Below, one piece after another: positions 7,558 to 17,907 of a stretch of DNA of 64,000 bases (the first letter of the stretch is position 1; every line of letters begins with the position of its first letter). The translations under genes were made by a program, and so were the position numbers. Source of the DNA: Saprospiraceae bacterium (lineage in GTDB: Bacteria; Bacteroidota; Bacteroidia; Chitinophagales; Saprospiraceae); the NCBI GenBank assembly GCA_016706365.1, contig JADJJU010000012.1, positions 50,085-114,084 on the forward strand, given 5' to 3'. The notes below the pieces were generated by a model, which did no database searches, was not told where the DNA came from, and was given only the letters and a program-made list of their open reading frames with translations.

Positions 7558-10101
7558 CTAGAACTTCTCATCTCTTTTTCGATTCCGTCTTCTTATCCAT
7601 TTGTAAACCTCAAACCACATTACAGAACAAAATGCAATCAAAGAGGCCATTGCCCAGTCAATAGCCGATAAACTTATGAGTCCAAAGAAATCCGAAATTC
7701 CCGGAAGATAAATCAAGCCTACCAACAGCAACAATGTCAATCCAAGCATAAAATTCAATAAAGAATTATAATATCTCAGACTTGTAATAATTGAAAAGTA
7801 AAAGGAACGATTCACCAGAGTTAGTAAGACATTAGAAAGTACTAAGGTAGTAAAGACAATTGTTCTTGTATATGCTTCATTCGGATTGCCGGAAAGGCTC
7901 CACTGATAAGCGAAAAGCAATCCTGATGTAATCACAAGACCCTGTATTATACTTAATGATAAATCCTTAAATCTCAGGAAAGATTCATTAGCTAGACGGG
8001 GTGGTTTAGACATAGTATTCGGTTCAATTGGCTCATTTTCATAAACTATCGAACAAGTGGGCCCCATGATCAGCTCAAGAAAAATAACATGAACCGGTGA
8101 AAAAATGAAAGGAAATATCCACTGAAAGACAAGCGGCAAGGCCACAATTAATATGATAGGAATATGTATGGAAATGATGTATTGAATCGCCTTCTTTAAA
8201 TTGGTATAGATTCGTCGGCCCATGGCAGTCGCGTCGATCATTTTCACCAGATCATCATCAGTCAAAATAATTGAAGCAGCACGCTTTGCTGTTTCCGAAC
8301 CCCTCTTACCCATTGCAATACCAATATGAGCTGCTTTTAATGCAGGACCATCATTCACCCCATCCCCTGTCATTGCCACAATTTCTGACTGGCTTTTCAG
8401 GTGATTGACTACTTTCAATTTGGCTTCAGGAAACATACGGGTAAACAATACATTATCCTGAATGGATTTATCGAAAGCTGCGTCGTCCATCTTCATCAAG
8501 TCTGAACCTTCGATTACTTTATTAGAATCTTTTATTCCTGCTGATTTTGCAATGGCTGCAGTAGTAAGCGAATTATCCCCGGTTATTATTTTCAGTTTTA
8601 ATCCGGCTTTATAAAATTGATCAAAAACTTTATTGATACCCTCTTTTGGAGGATCAATGAAGGCTACAAGTCCAATGAATTCAAATTGAAATTCTTCCTG
8701 GGATTCAGGAAAAGCGCCAGTGTGTATTCCTTTCGATACACCCAATACGCGCAAACCTTTGTCTGAAAATTTCTCCACTAATTTCAGTACCTGATCTTTT
8801 TCTTTCTCCTTCAAACTGCTGTATTGCAAGACAGCTTCAGGTGCTCCTTTACATGCAATGACAGGAGCTTCCTCGCCCTTTTGGAAAACATGAGTCATCA
8901 TCGGTGGCTTGCCGGACAAGGGATACTCCTGCACCATGCGATACCCGGGACGTTCATCCTCCTTAATATGTTCGGTATAAGCGGCATGTAATGCCATTTC
9001 CATCGGATCAAAAGGAACAGGCTCACTAGCCCACATGGCATAACGCAATAATTGATCTGCATCAGATAAATTTGCATAAGGATATTCCAGCAAATGCGAA
9101 CCATTATGAACATACAGGGAATTTAATTCCATTCTGTTTTCTGTTATGGTTCCGGTTTTATCCAGACATAAGACTGTAGCTGCCCCCAGGGCTTCAACAG
9201 TTTGAGTTTGTTTGACAATGATCCCCATCTTCATCAATCTCCAGGCTCCAAGTGCCATGAAAGTAGTGAAAGCCACCGGAATCTCTTCAGGCAAAACGGA
9301 CATAGCAATTGTGAGTCCCCGCAATAGACTCGCCACAATATCCCTGCTTTCATAATAGCTAATTCCAAGAATCATCAGGAAAATTAACGCACCAATGATC
9401 GCCATGCTTTTCACAAATTTGCTAATTTGCTTATGAAGAGGAGAAGTTTCCTTCACTACATCGTCTATGGATTTACCTATTTTGTTCAATGCAGTATTTG
9501 TCCCTATTTCTGTAACCTTCATTATACATAGTCCGGAAGACACTAAAGTACCATGAAAAACCTGCGGCGGGCTTTCTTCTGAAACCTGTTTGACAACAGA
9601 AAAACTTTCCCCGGTAAGAATGGATTCATTTACAGAGAAATCATTAGCATATATTACTATTCCATCAGCTGGAATTAGTTGCCCTTCTGAACACTCCACA
9701 AAATCGTCCACAACAATATCTATCGTGGGAAAAACTTGTAAAACATTATTTCTGATGATTGTAGCATTTGGCTCGTTGTAAGCTTTCAATGCATCCAGTG
9801 CTTTTTGGCTCCTGGAATCCTGATAAATTGATATACCGGAAACTACTAAAATAGCTCCCAACAAAAAAAATCCTTCACCTAATTCTCCTACTAAAAAATA
9901 TATTAGCGTGCATGCCAGAAGTAATAAAAACATAGGTTCCAGCACCACAGTTTTCATAGTTTCCAGCCAGGTAAATTTCTTTTGACTTTGGGAAGCGTTT
10001 TTCCCATGCAATGCAATACTTGCATTGACTTCATCATCATTTAAACCTGAAAAAGGATATGGATTTTGCACCTTTTGGATATTTAGTAAATTATAAAGCA
10101 A
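7558..10101 (-). CDS. P-type cation-transporting ATPase (P2, calcium-type)
   Basis: An 847-residue inner-membrane pump. Visible elements in order: N-terminal cation-ATPase domain, membrane helices at about 55-95, actuator loop TGES (163-166), membrane helix 4 with the ion-binding motif PEEIP (271-275), the phosphorylated aspartate D314 in DKTGTIT, the nucleotide-binding domain, the hinge MTGDGVNDGPALK, and C-terminal helices. PEEIP and the full-length C-terminal membrane domain place it with the P2 calcium/PMR-like pumps, not heavy-metal P1B pumps, and there is no N-terminal metal-binding domain. The ion is inferred. The stop of the upstream gene directly abuts its start, so they are co-transcribed. 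Confidence 0.88.
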   Translation of the reverse strand: MLYNLLNIQKVQNPYPFSGLNDDEVNASIALHGKNASQSQKKFTWLETMKTVVLEPMFLLLLACTLIYFLVGELGEGFFLLGAILVVSGISIYQDSRSQKALDALKAYNEPNATIIRNNVLQVFPTIDIVVDDFVECSEGQLIPADGIVIYANDFSVNESILTGESFSVVKQVSEESPPQVFHGTLVSSGLCIMKVTEIGTNTALNKIGKSIDDVVKETSPLHKQISKFVKSMAIIGALIFLMILGISYYESRDIVASLLRGLTIAMSVLPEEIPVAFTTFMALGAWRLMKMGIIVKQTQTVEALGAATVLCLDKTGTITENRMELNSLYVHNGSHLLEYPYANLSDADQLLRYAMWASEPVPFDPMEMALHAAYTEHIKEDERPGYRMVQEYPLSGKPPMMTHVFQKGEEAPVIACKGAPEAVLQYSSLKEKEKDQVLKLVEKFSDKGLRVLGVSKGIHTGAFPESQEEFQFEFIGLVAFIDPPKEGINKVFDQFYKAGLKLKIITGDNSLTTAAIAKSAGIKDSNKVIEGSDLMKMDDAAFDKSIQDNVLFTRMFPEAKLKVVNHLKSQSEIVAMTGDGVNDGPALKAAHIGIAMGKRGSETAKRAASIILTDDDLVKMIDATAMGRRIYTNLKKAIQYIISIHIPIILIVALPLVFQWIFPFIFSPVHVIFLELIMGPTCSIVYENEPIEPNTMSKPPRLANESFLRFKDLSLSIIQGLVITSGLLFAYQWSLSGNPNEAYTRTIVFTTLVLSNVLLTLVNRSFYFSIITSLRYYNSLLNFMLGLTLLLLVGLIYLPGISDFFGLISLSAIDWAMASLIAFCSVMWFEVYKWIRRRNRKRDEKF

Positions 10102-12465
10102 TCAGCTAATTTGATTTTTTTCATCTTCGTCAAGCATCAGATGTTTGTACTTGTTGTATAAGAAGGAAATAATAAGCAAGAGAACTCCGAGTGAAACAAA
10201 TACAACCGTTTTGGAAATCGTATTCAAATGACTGATATCATAGAAAAACAGCTTTATCAAAGTACAGGAAAACAGCACAATAGCAGCAACTCTCAAATGT
10301 TGCTTTCGCCAATAAATTCCAATCCCCACCATTCCGACTGCAAAGCTTCCCCAGAATATACTCAGCCCCAATTTGTGGAAATCCTCAAAACCATATACGT
10401 CCATCCAATGATATAATTCACTGCTCAATACTCCGAAAAGCAACAGGGCAACGCTGATGTCAAATATTTTATAGACTTTGAAAGTATTGAAAGCTGATCT
10501 GAGCGTCATACCGGCGGAAAGCATCATGATTGCAGCTGAAGCAATCGCAATGTACCTGATGAGTAAATGGAATATGCCTGCATTAGTTATTTCTATATTT
10601 CGACCCAGATATATGTCTCTCAATTCACTGATCTCATACAAACCGCCAATTAAGAAAAGCAACAAAACTATGCCTGTGAGTACAAGATGTATCTTACCAA
10701 GCAAAGGAATTCTCCAGACCTTAAGGTTGAAAAAACCAATTGCACTCAGAAAAAGCATTGTGTAAATTATTAGCCAAAGTGTTTTGAAATTCTTATAATC
10801 CCACTGATAAGTTGTAGTCTCATACCCCAGGACTGAATCATATTCACTTACCATAGAAAGTTGGAATTTCTTTTCCCAGAAATAACTGATCTCGTTATAT
10901 CCCGCCAAATAGAGCACCAGAACAGCAAGCACCTGCAATACAGAAGTGAAGGTTTTATCCCGAACAAGAACAGCACCTGATGCGGATTCCAACAATTTAT
11001 CACTCTTCTGTAGTCCCATGTATCCTAGAGCTGCAGCACACAGTAAAGAAGAAAAAAAGTTGATATTCAAAAAAGAAGTAAATAGCTCAGTGTTAAAATA
11101 TTGATCATAGTTGGTTTCCCAATCCTGAAACAAACTCAACACTGCCAGAATTGTCATCACAAAAGATAAAGTTCTAAATGATTTGTTTGACATCTTTGTT
11201 CCCGTCCAGAATAAGATCACAGCTTCACCCATCCATATGAGGGTGACCCAGTTTCCGTCCCAATAAACAGGTACAGCCATCGTGATAAAGAGCAATGATA
11301 AGCCAATTGTCAGATACATGATTTTGCGATCGGAATTCTCCTGTTTGTAAATCACATAACTTACCAAGCCATGGATCAGAGCATTAAAAGCAGTAAAAAA
11401 GGCCATTACACTCCTTGGATGATCCCTTTCCTGCAAAATATCCATTCCAATTCCGTAAAAGATAAACACATTCAAAAATAAAAATATAACATCTTCCACT
11501 CTGAACTGCTCCTTCCTGATAATCTTATAAAATAAGAATGTAGCATAGAAAATAGCAAAAAATATGGTCAGGAATATGGGGCCGTTTGAGGAAAGCAGCC
11601 CGGCATTGGAGGCATTAAAATACCAGCCAAGAAAAATCAGCCAACTCAGAATAAATGAAGAATAATATAGTGGGCGCCAGTACTTGTTGATTGCAACATA
11701 CAGTATTCCTGCGTTGATAATTGTCATGTAGGTAAACAATGATAATGGCTCACCTTTTCCATCATCTAACAAGAACGGTATTGCGTAAGCGCCCACCAGA
11801 CCTAATTGTGCAATAATCTGTCGATTATAATGCAATGCGGCAAATACAGTGCTTACTGTAATGGCCACCATCAATCCAAAGGCGGGAATTTTACCAACTA
11901 AGGCATAAAAATCATAAGCAACGAAACTTACAAAGTAAAATCCTGCCATTGCTCCACTCAGCATTACAGCGCTAAAATGCTGGTAGTTTTTCCTTAAGTA
12001 TAGTGCAACTATCAACAAAGCAAAACATGCTCCATAACCCAATAATATACGGCTGAGTGGTGAGATCATGTCTTTGTCTATGGCATACTTGACTCCGATA
12101 GCGATTCCGATCACAAGCACTGAAATACCAATCACACTAATTAAATTTTCTCCTATAAAGCGTTCCATTTCAGATTTGCTTTGAGGAGTTCGGGAGGTTT
12201 TTGCAGCAGTCCGTAATTGTGGATCGGCTTGTTTGGCGGCTGCCGGTGGAGTATTTCTTAATTCAGATGCCTCTGTTACAATCTCCTGTGAATCAGGTAT
12301 CTCAGCTTGTACATGGCCAGAATCGTTGTCGGCAGGTGCAGATATTTTGAGGGATTCAATTTGCTGCTCTATTTTTAAAATTTCCCTGCCAAGAAAATTT
12401 TGTCTTTTTTTAATTAGATCCAGTTGTTGTAGGAGGTCCTTGATTTTGTCGGCAAATTCGCTCAT
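10102..12465 (-). CDS. DUF2339 multi-spanning membrane protein
   Basis: A 787-residue integral membrane protein. Residues 1-40 form a coiled coil (DKIKDLLQQLDLIKKRQ), residues about 45-100 are a disordered Pro/Ala/Ser linker, and from about 105 to the end there are more than 20 hydrophobic helices with little between them, the layout of the DUF2339 family. The family's function is not established. It ends exactly where the P-type ATPase starts, implying a shared transcript. Start choice: the ATG at 12465 gives the coiled coil directly, and nothing upstream extends it. Confidence 0.8.
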   Translation of the reverse strand: MSEFADKIKDLLQQLDLIKKRQNFLGREILKIEQQIESLKISAPADNDSGHVQAEIPDSQEIVTEASELRNTPPAAAKQADPQLRTAAKTSRTPQSKSEMERFIGENLISVIGISVLVIGIAIGVKYAIDKDMISPLSRILLGYGACFALLIVALYLRKNYQHFSAVMLSGAMAGFYFVSFVAYDFYALVGKIPAFGLMVAITVSTVFAALHYNRQIIAQLGLVGAYAIPFLLDDGKGEPLSLFTYMTIINAGILYVAINKYWRPLYYSSFILSWLIFLGWYFNASNAGLLSSNGPIFLTIFFAIFYATFLFYKIIRKEQFRVEDVIFLFLNVFIFYGIGMDILQERDHPRSVMAFFTAFNALIHGLVSYVIYKQENSDRKIMYLTIGLSLLFITMAVPVYWDGNWVTLIWMGEAVILFWTGTKMSNKSFRTLSFVMTILAVLSLFQDWETNYDQYFNTELFTSFLNINFFSSLLCAAALGYMGLQKSDKLLESASGAVLVRDKTFTSVLQVLAVLVLYLAGYNEISYFWEKKFQLSMVSEYDSVLGYETTTYQWDYKNFKTLWLIIYTMLFLSAIGFFNLKVWRIPLLGKIHLVLTGIVLLLFLIGGLYEISELRDIYLGRNIEITNAGIFHLLIRYIAIASAAIMMLSAGMTLRSAFNTFKVYKIFDISVALLLFGVLSSELYHWMDVYGFEDFHKLGLSIFWGSFAVGMVGIGIYWRKQHLRVAAIVLFSCTLIKLFFYDISHLNTISKTVVFVSLGVLLLIISFLYNKYKHLMLDEDEKNQIS

Positions 12466-12631
12466 AAAGTTTTGTTAAGCATTGATAAAAGCTTATAAAA
12501 TAGGCTCTTTGCAGGGAATTGCCATTCCACATAACTTCTATACACCTTCCTGAAGCCCGATTGTAAATGTAATATTTAAACAATTAAAATAGTGATGTAA
12601 TTAATTGCTGTTAGAGCCAGGGTCTATGCAG

Positions 12632-14086
12632 TTAAAATCTTTGTCCACTCCCTGCAGATATGGACTTTTGCTTCAATTTCTCATACATTCTGTAATACAA
12701 TTTTGGAACATGTGGCTTTAATTGTTCCACGAGATGAAGGATTCTATTGATACGACCCTCTTCCAGGATCGTTGCATCCAGCCATGTATCCATTTGAGAA
12801 AGCATGGATTTTTCTTTAAGGTACCCTTCCTTAAAGGAGGCTACCAAATAGCACCAATGAATCGTGGGTATATAGTTGGGTTGATCCTGATTTTTCTTCT
12901 CCAGCTCAAGAATATGATTTTGATGGATGAGCTGAATCACTTTAGTGTATTTATTTTGTTGTAACAGCGTTTCGAGATAACTTGTAAAAAATAGATGCCA
13001 TCGGTTTTCGATGATCTCCTTTTTATAAGCTTTGAAAAAGGTACCGGCATAATTCTCAGCAGATTTGTATTGCTGATTGGCATTAAGGCAGAGGAGATAG
13101 AAGGAGACAAATCCAATTTTGTTGTACATGTTTTGCGTATCTTTCATAACAGGATATGCGGCTTTCATAAGTTGAAGTGCCTCAGTATTTTTTTGCCTGC
13201 GAAGCAAAACAGCCGCCAGATTATTTACATAATAAATGTAGTCATGGTTTTTCCAGCGCAGAGACAGATATCCATAATATATAGCTTTGTCAAATTCCTT
13301 AAACTTCGAATGAATCAGGAGCCTGTTGGCATAGTAATTACTCAGAATTCGCTTACTGTAAAAATCTCCCTCCTGAAATATATGATCCATATGATCAAAT
13401 TTCTCCAGCAAGCGATCAAACTTTCTATAATTCAATCCAATAAAGGTGAGTCTCAACAAAGCCGTATACCGGTTGAGACCATCAATTTGTTCATTATAAA
13501 AAACCTCCTCGAGCCATTGCTCCCATTGAAGGGATTCTACATCATGTTGAGCGTATTGCGAAACAATATCCTTTGTAGCGACATGCATTTTTTCATCGAC
13601 TTCCTGAGAAAGCTTATAAGCCGGGGCAAAATTAGAAATAAACTGATCTGCGACCTGATGATCCTTGTATCTTAACCTAATCAATAGAAACTGCCGATAG
13701 GTTCGTACTAATTCATAAAACTTACAAAAGAAGAAACCCGGTTTGCGATATCTTCGGATAGCAGACAACAACTTTTTTTCGTCATCAGGCGCAATACTAT
13801 CAGTCATGATTTTGCGCTCCATATCATTCATCCAGACCAACTTCTCATCCACATCAATTGCTTTCAAACGCTCCTCAATCCAGTTTTTCAGATGTGAATA
13901 TTTACGCTTGTCAATTGATTCATCCCAGGGAACTGTGGATTCTATTTGCCTGCCATGTTCATGCAGCGTATTCAGAATCTGCAGTCTATCCTGATCTGCA
14001 AATTGCTGAGAATTCAAGAGATAGTATGTCTCATGAGGTAGAAGACTCTTACTGAACTGATCGAATGCATGAAGTTTTGGTCGCAT
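12632..14086 (-). CDS. Alpha-helical repeat (TPR-like) hypothetical protein
   Basis: A 484-residue protein with no signal peptide. From about residue 225 it shows repeated helical pairs spaced like tetratricopeptide repeats, such as FDKAIYYGYLSLRW, NLAAVLLRRQKNTEALQLM and NKIGFVSFYLLCLNANQQYKSAENY. The N-terminal half is helical and charged, with no recognised enzyme motif. Such proteins usually act as scaffolds. It stands alone, separated from fabG by a repeat-rich spacer. I do not recognise the family. A long opposite-strand frame inside it (12995-13675) has no support. Confidence 0.6.
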   Translation of the reverse strand: MRPKLHAFDQFSKSLLPHETYYLLNSQQFADQDRLQILNTLHEHGRQIESTVPWDESIDKRKYSHLKNWIEERLKAIDVDEKLVWMNDMERKIMTDSIAPDDEKKLLSAIRRYRKPGFFFCKFYELVRTYRQFLLIRLRYKDHQVADQFISNFAPAYKLSQEVDEKMHVATKDIVSQYAQHDVESLQWEQWLEEVFYNEQIDGLNRYTALLRLTFIGLNYRKFDRLLEKFDHMDHIFQEGDFYSKRILSNYYANRLLIHSKFKEFDKAIYYGYLSLRWKNHDYIYYVNNLAAVLLRRQKNTEALQLMKAAYPVMKDTQNMYNKIGFVSFYLLCLNANQQYKSAENYAGTFFKAYKKEIIENRWHLFFTSYLETLLQQNKYTKVIQLIHQNHILELEKKNQDQPNYIPTIHWCYLVASFKEGYLKEKSMLSQMDTWLDATILEEGRINRILHLVEQLKPHVPKLYYRMYEKLKQKSISAGSGQRF

Positions 14087-14101
14087 ACTTTTTGGCTTTT
14101 A

Positions 14102-14266
14102 GCTATTTGCTTTTAGCTGTTGGAGAACAGCCGGTTTGCCTTTGGTTTTGGCTTTTGGCTGTTGGCTGTTGGCTGTTGGCTGTTGGCGAACAGCCGGTTT
14201 GAGTGATTAGTTATGTGTGTGGACTGGCTCTTAGCTAATGGCCAATAGCCAATAGCCAACAGCTAC
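14102..14266. repeat. Heptamer tandem repeat with facing inverted copies
   Basis: GTTGGCT is repeated about five times at 14155-14187. The 13-base block GAACAGCCGGTTT occurs on both sides of it (14124-14136 and 14188-14200). At about 14240-14265 the complementary series GCCAATAGCCAATAGCCAAC appears, so the two halves can fold into a long hairpin. It fills the space between fabG and the upstream minus-strand gene and could end the fabG transcript. Confidence 0.6.
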
Positions 14267-15003
14267 AGAGTGACTCCTCCGTCAATACTGAAAACTGCTC
14301 CGGAAATATAGGCCGCTTCATCAGAAGCTAAAAAAGCATACAACGCAGCCACTTCTTCTGCCTGTCCTAATCTGCCAAGCGGGGTCTTGTCCTTTAATTT
14401 CTGAAGGATTTCTTGCGGAATCGTGTCCATCATTTCAGTGTGAATAAATCCGGGCGCGACGGCATTAGCAGTAATATTATATCTGCCAAATTCCTTCGCC
14501 CAGACTTGAGTCATGGCAATTACTCCGGCTTTAGTAGCTGCGTAATTAGTTTGTCCCATATTTCCGTATAAGCCAACTACAGAAGATGCTGTCACGATTC
14601 TCCCATACTTACGTTCAGCCATATGGGGATAGACAGCCTTCGTGCTATTGAAAACTCCGGTAAGGTTTACATCCAGCACTTGTTGCCAAAATTCAGAACT
14701 CATTTTTTTAAACATTGCATCTCTGGTAATTCCGGCATTATTTATCAAAATGTCAATCTGTCCAAATTCCTCAATAATCGCTTCCACTGCTTTTTCAGTC
14801 TGATCTGATTTAACAGTGTTGACATTCTGAAATTTAACGGTCCTCCCCTTCCCCAGAAGTGATTTTGTCAATTCTTGTCCTGCTGCCTCCTGAATATCCC
14901 AAATTACAACTTTAGCACCTTCTGAAGCAAATCTCTCAACAGTGGCGCGACCGATTCCATTTGCTCCGCCTGTCACTATTGCTACTTTATCTTTTAGTCT
15001 CAT
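14263..15003 (-). CDS. fabG: 3-oxoacyl-ACP / acetoacetyl-CoA reductase-like SDR
   Basis: A 246-residue NAD(P)H-dependent short-chain reductase. Nucleotide-binding TGGANGIG is at 11-18 and the structural NNAG at 88-91; the catalytic triad is S140/S141, Y154 and K158 (YAATK), and the C-terminal SGAVFSIDGG is typical of FabG. It would reduce 3-oxoacyl groups in fatty-acid synthesis or an acetoacetyl-CoA-type substrate. The gene stands alone, not in a fab cluster, so a role as a paralogue with another substrate is possible. The ATG at 15003 gives the standard FabG N-terminus. Confidence 0.85.
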   Translation of the reverse strand: MRLKDKVAIVTGGANGIGRATVERFASEGAKVVIWDIQEAAGQELTKSLLGKGRTVKFQNVNTVKSDQTEKAVEAIIEEFGQIDILINNAGITRDAMFKKMSSEFWQQVLDVNLTGVFNSTKAVYPHMAERKYGRIVTASSVVGLYGNMGQTNYAATKAGVIAMTQVWAKEFGRYNITANAVAPGFIHTEMMDTIPQEILQKLKDKTPLGRLGQAEEVAALYAFLASDEAAYISGAVFSIDGGVTL

Positions 15004-15433
15004 TCTAAGTGAATAAATTTAGAGTTTAATTCAATTTTAAACTGATGAAAAAATATCAATATTTCAATCGTTTAAAAGTACAGATTGCTGTCGGCAAACT
15101 TACAAATATTGTTTTCTAAATAGTATTGACTAATCATATTATTTACATTGAATATTATTTAATAAATTGATTATTAAATAATTAAACCAAATATTTAATT
15201 ATGGACTAATTATAAAATTTAAACAAAAAAAATCCGGGAGTCAAAAGCCTAATCATACACTTAATCCATTCATATTCTTTGATTTAGATATCTAACCCGG
15301 AGAATACAGAATTAAGTCAACCCCCTTGAATCAATCCTGTGTTCATTTAATTGTTGCGGGTACCTTACATTTATCAAACGACTTGAAATTATAGGATTCT
15401 ACAATAATTCAACTTCAAACAAAGCGGGATCAA
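15004..15433. other. Divergent intergenic region, AT-rich, no gene
   Basis: About 430 bases between two divergently read genes (fabG and the symporter), so it must hold promoters for both. The stretch 15118-15235 is almost entirely A and T. TCCGGG at about 15233 and CCCGGA at about 15296 could pair across 60 bases. I see no ORF and no convincing -33/-7 pair. Confidence 0.4.
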
Positions 15434-16945
15434 ATGGCGACACAAGACTGGGTAATGGCAACAGCAATATTAATCAGCTTATATGCCTGTTTGATATTAT
15501 ACTTTGTTATAAGAGGAGCTTTGAAAACAAAAAACCTGCAGGATTATGCTGTCGGGAGCCAAACGTTTCCACCGGTCATTGTGGGTTTGTCACTTGCGGC
15601 ATCTATTACCAGTGCCGCAACATTCATTATTAATCCGGGTTTCATTGCACTCTATGGTATAAGCGGGGTCATTTCATTTGCCATTATGTTACCTCTGGGT
15701 TTGTTTATTTCACTTAGTGTATTAACCAGGAAATTTAGAAAGCAGGGGACAAAACTGAGTGCTATTACCCTGGCTCAATGGATTGGAAAACGATATGGAA
15801 ATGCGGGATTCTCCTTTTTCTTTGCTGTACTTTCATTGCTGCTAATCACATTTATGGTATTGATTTGTGTGGGAATGACAAAGGTATTATCACAAGCTTT
15901 GAATGCTGATGAAGCTTATGTTTTGACGGGATTGATTGTATTTGTCTATGGTTATATGATGTTTGGAGGTGCAAATTCATTGGCCTATACAAATGCCATT
16001 CAGGCTATTTTGATGCTCATTGTAGCAGTTATTCTGCTGGGTTCGGGATATGATCACTTCAGTGAGGGTGTTCATGGGTTTATGGATAAATTGACAGCCA
16101 TTGATCCTGCCCTGACAGGAATCACAAATCCGGATAGTTACTTATTCCGGGATTTCTTTGAAATATTTATTTGTGCATTTATTGTCGGTATAGCGATTGT
16201 ATGCCAGCCACATATCCTGACCCGCTCTTTATTGCTCAAAGAAGATAAAGATGTGACGACATATCTTACAAGTGCCATTATAGTAGAGGCCATATTCTTT
16301 GCAGTAGTTATCATTGGCTTGTATGCCCGGATTCAATTTCCTGACCTGATGGTTGATGGTAAAGCAATTCCAATGGATGGGATAGTGTCGGCCTATGTTG
16401 TGGCAGAATTTCCGGTTTGGGTAGGGCTTATAGTAATTCTAGGATTGTTATCAGCCGGCTTATCAACATTGGAAGGATTGATTCAATCGCTTTCGACCAC
16501 AATATCATCAGATTTGATGCAACCAATTAAAGCAATCATTACCAAACAAGATATAAATTCTTCTGCAATGCCCTTTTGGGTAAATAAAGTTGTGATTATC
16601 GGACTTGCAATTGTTACAGGATTACTTTCATGGCAGCAGCTGGTGAGTCCGAGTCTGAGTGTTGGTATATTTGCTCAGAATGGAGTCTATGCCTATTTTT
16701 CAACTGCTTTTATGCCGATTCTAATGGGTATATTTCTTCCGCACACGAAGCTTAGGGCTCCTCTCGTGGCAGCAATTGTAGCCGTCATTGTCTATTTTTC
16801 TGTGAGTTATGGCGGAATCACCTGGTATATGCAGGCTGCTGTCAGGAACCCTGCCATTCCCGCTACATTTGCCATCATTGCTTCAGTGCTCACAGGCTTT
16901 ATATTTTATAAACTTCAGAAAAAATCAGTGCCGCATGTCTCGTAA
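15434..16945 (+). CDS. Sodium:solute symporter family transporter
   Basis: A 503-residue integral membrane protein of the SSS family with about 13 hydrophobic helices. The early segment DYAVGSQTFPPVIVGLSLAA, followed by SITSAATFI, matches the first helix and unwound sodium-site region of the family, and GLIQSLSTTISSDL lies in the conserved late helix. The substrate cannot be read from sequence. Its last codons overlap the start of the following hydrolase gene by 11 bases, which suggests that the two act together. Confidence 0.85.
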   Translation: MATQDWVMATAILISLYACLILYFVIRGALKTKNLQDYAVGSQTFPPVIVGLSLAASITSAATFIINPGFIALYGISGVISFAIMLPLGLFISLSVLTRKFRKQGTKLSAITLAQWIGKRYGNAGFSFFFAVLSLLLITFMVLICVGMTKVLSQALNADEAYVLTGLIVFVYGYMMFGGANSLAYTNAIQAILMLIVAVILLGSGYDHFSEGVHGFMDKLTAIDPALTGITNPDSYLFRDFFEIFICAFIVGIAIVCQPHILTRSLLLKEDKDVTTYLTSAIIVEAIFFAVVIIGLYARIQFPDLMVDGKAIPMDGIVSAYVVAEFPVWVGLIVILGLLSAGLSTLEGLIQSLSTTISSDLMQPIKAIITKQDINSSAMPFWVNKVVIIGLAIVTGLLSWQQLVSPSLSVGIFAQNGVYAYFSTAFMPILMGIFLPHTKLRAPLVAAIVAVIVYFSVSYGGITWYMQAAVRNPAIPATFAIIASVLTGFIFYKLQKKSVPHVS

Positions 16946-17894
16946 ATCAAGCATTTTCAATTCATTCCCTTTAAGCCTAATATTCATAATTTTATTTTTT
17001 CTTAGCCTTTCATATTCAAGTATGTCACAGAAATCGACCTACCCGTTCCCTGTTCAAAAAATTACACTGCAATCCGGAGATGAACTGGCTTATATAAAAG
17101 CAGGAAATTCTGATACTGTGATCCTGATGCTGCATGGAATGGGAAGTTATTCTCCGGCATGGGCTAAGATGATGAAGATATTAAGCACAAATTATACTTG
17201 CATTGCAGTTGATTTACCTGGATATGGGCATTCAGGCAATAAGAACAGCGAGGGAAGTATGGACTTTTTTGCTTCTGTGATCGATGAATTGATTCAAAAG
17301 CTTAATCTGCAAAATATCATCATTGCCGGACATTCTATGGGCGCGCATGTGGCGATGCATCGGGCAATTCATACACCGGGAAATGAATTTGCATTGATTC
17401 TACTAGCTCCAGCAGGATTTGAAACATTCACAGAAGCAGATAGAAAATGGTTTTCTACTTATGTCACACCTCCATTTCTGAAACTGCAAACGGATGAGCA
17501 GATCAGGAATAACTTTCATGCCAATTTTACTTCCTTTCCTGAAGATGCAGCCTTTATGATCAGTGACAGAATGATATTGAAAAACAGCCCCGCATTTGAT
17601 AACTATTGTCAATTGATTACAAATTGTGTCCAGGGAATGTTAAAATCGCCGGTTTTTGATCAATTGAATCAGATTAAAGTTCCTACATTAGTATTGTTTG
17701 GAGCCGATGATAAATTGATACCCAACAGGATCCTCCACCCTACCCTGACAACTAAAGAAGTCGCGCAGTCAGGGCATTCAAAAATACCCAAATCTCAACT
17801 TTACATAATTCCGGGTACCGGGCATATGTTAAATTGGGAAGGAGATGCACAGGCTAGTGAACATGTAATGACTTTCATAAGAAATATGAAATAA
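16935..17894 (+). CDS. Alpha/beta hydrolase with N-terminal membrane anchor or signal
   Basis: A 319-residue hydrolase. Residues 8-28 are hydrophobic and look like a signal peptide or anchor, then the fold begins. LHGMG (66-70) forms the oxyanion region, GHSMG (132-136) holds nucleophile S134, D258 or D259 in FGADDKLIP is the acid, and H297 in GTGHML completes the triad. I chose the ATG at 16935, which overlaps the symporter stop by 11 bases, over an in-frame start further upstream that would lie inside the symporter. It is probably periplasmic and may process a substrate for the symporter; this is inference. Confidence 0.8.
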   Translation: MSRKSSIFNSFPLSLIFIILFFLSLSYSSMSQKSTYPFPVQKITLQSGDELAYIKAGNSDTVILMLHGMGSYSPAWAKMMKILSTNYTCIAVDLPGYGHSGNKNSEGSMDFFASVIDELIQKLNLQNIIIAGHSMGAHVAMHRAIHTPGNEFALILLAPAGFETFTEADRKWFSTYVTPPFLKLQTDEQIRNNFHANFTSFPEDAAFMISDRMILKNSPAFDNYCQLITNCVQGMLKSPVFDQLNQIKVPTLVLFGADDKLIPNRILHPTLTTKEVAQSGHSKIPKSQLYIIPGTGHMLNWEGDAQASEHVMTFIRNMK

Positions 17895-17907
17895 ATAAGA
17901 GAGATTA

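Noticed and set aside
12995..13675. A 226-codon open frame on the plus strand
   Set aside because: It lies wholly antisense to the TPR-like gene, has no signal, domain or ribosome entry region, and its composition mirrors the opposite strand.
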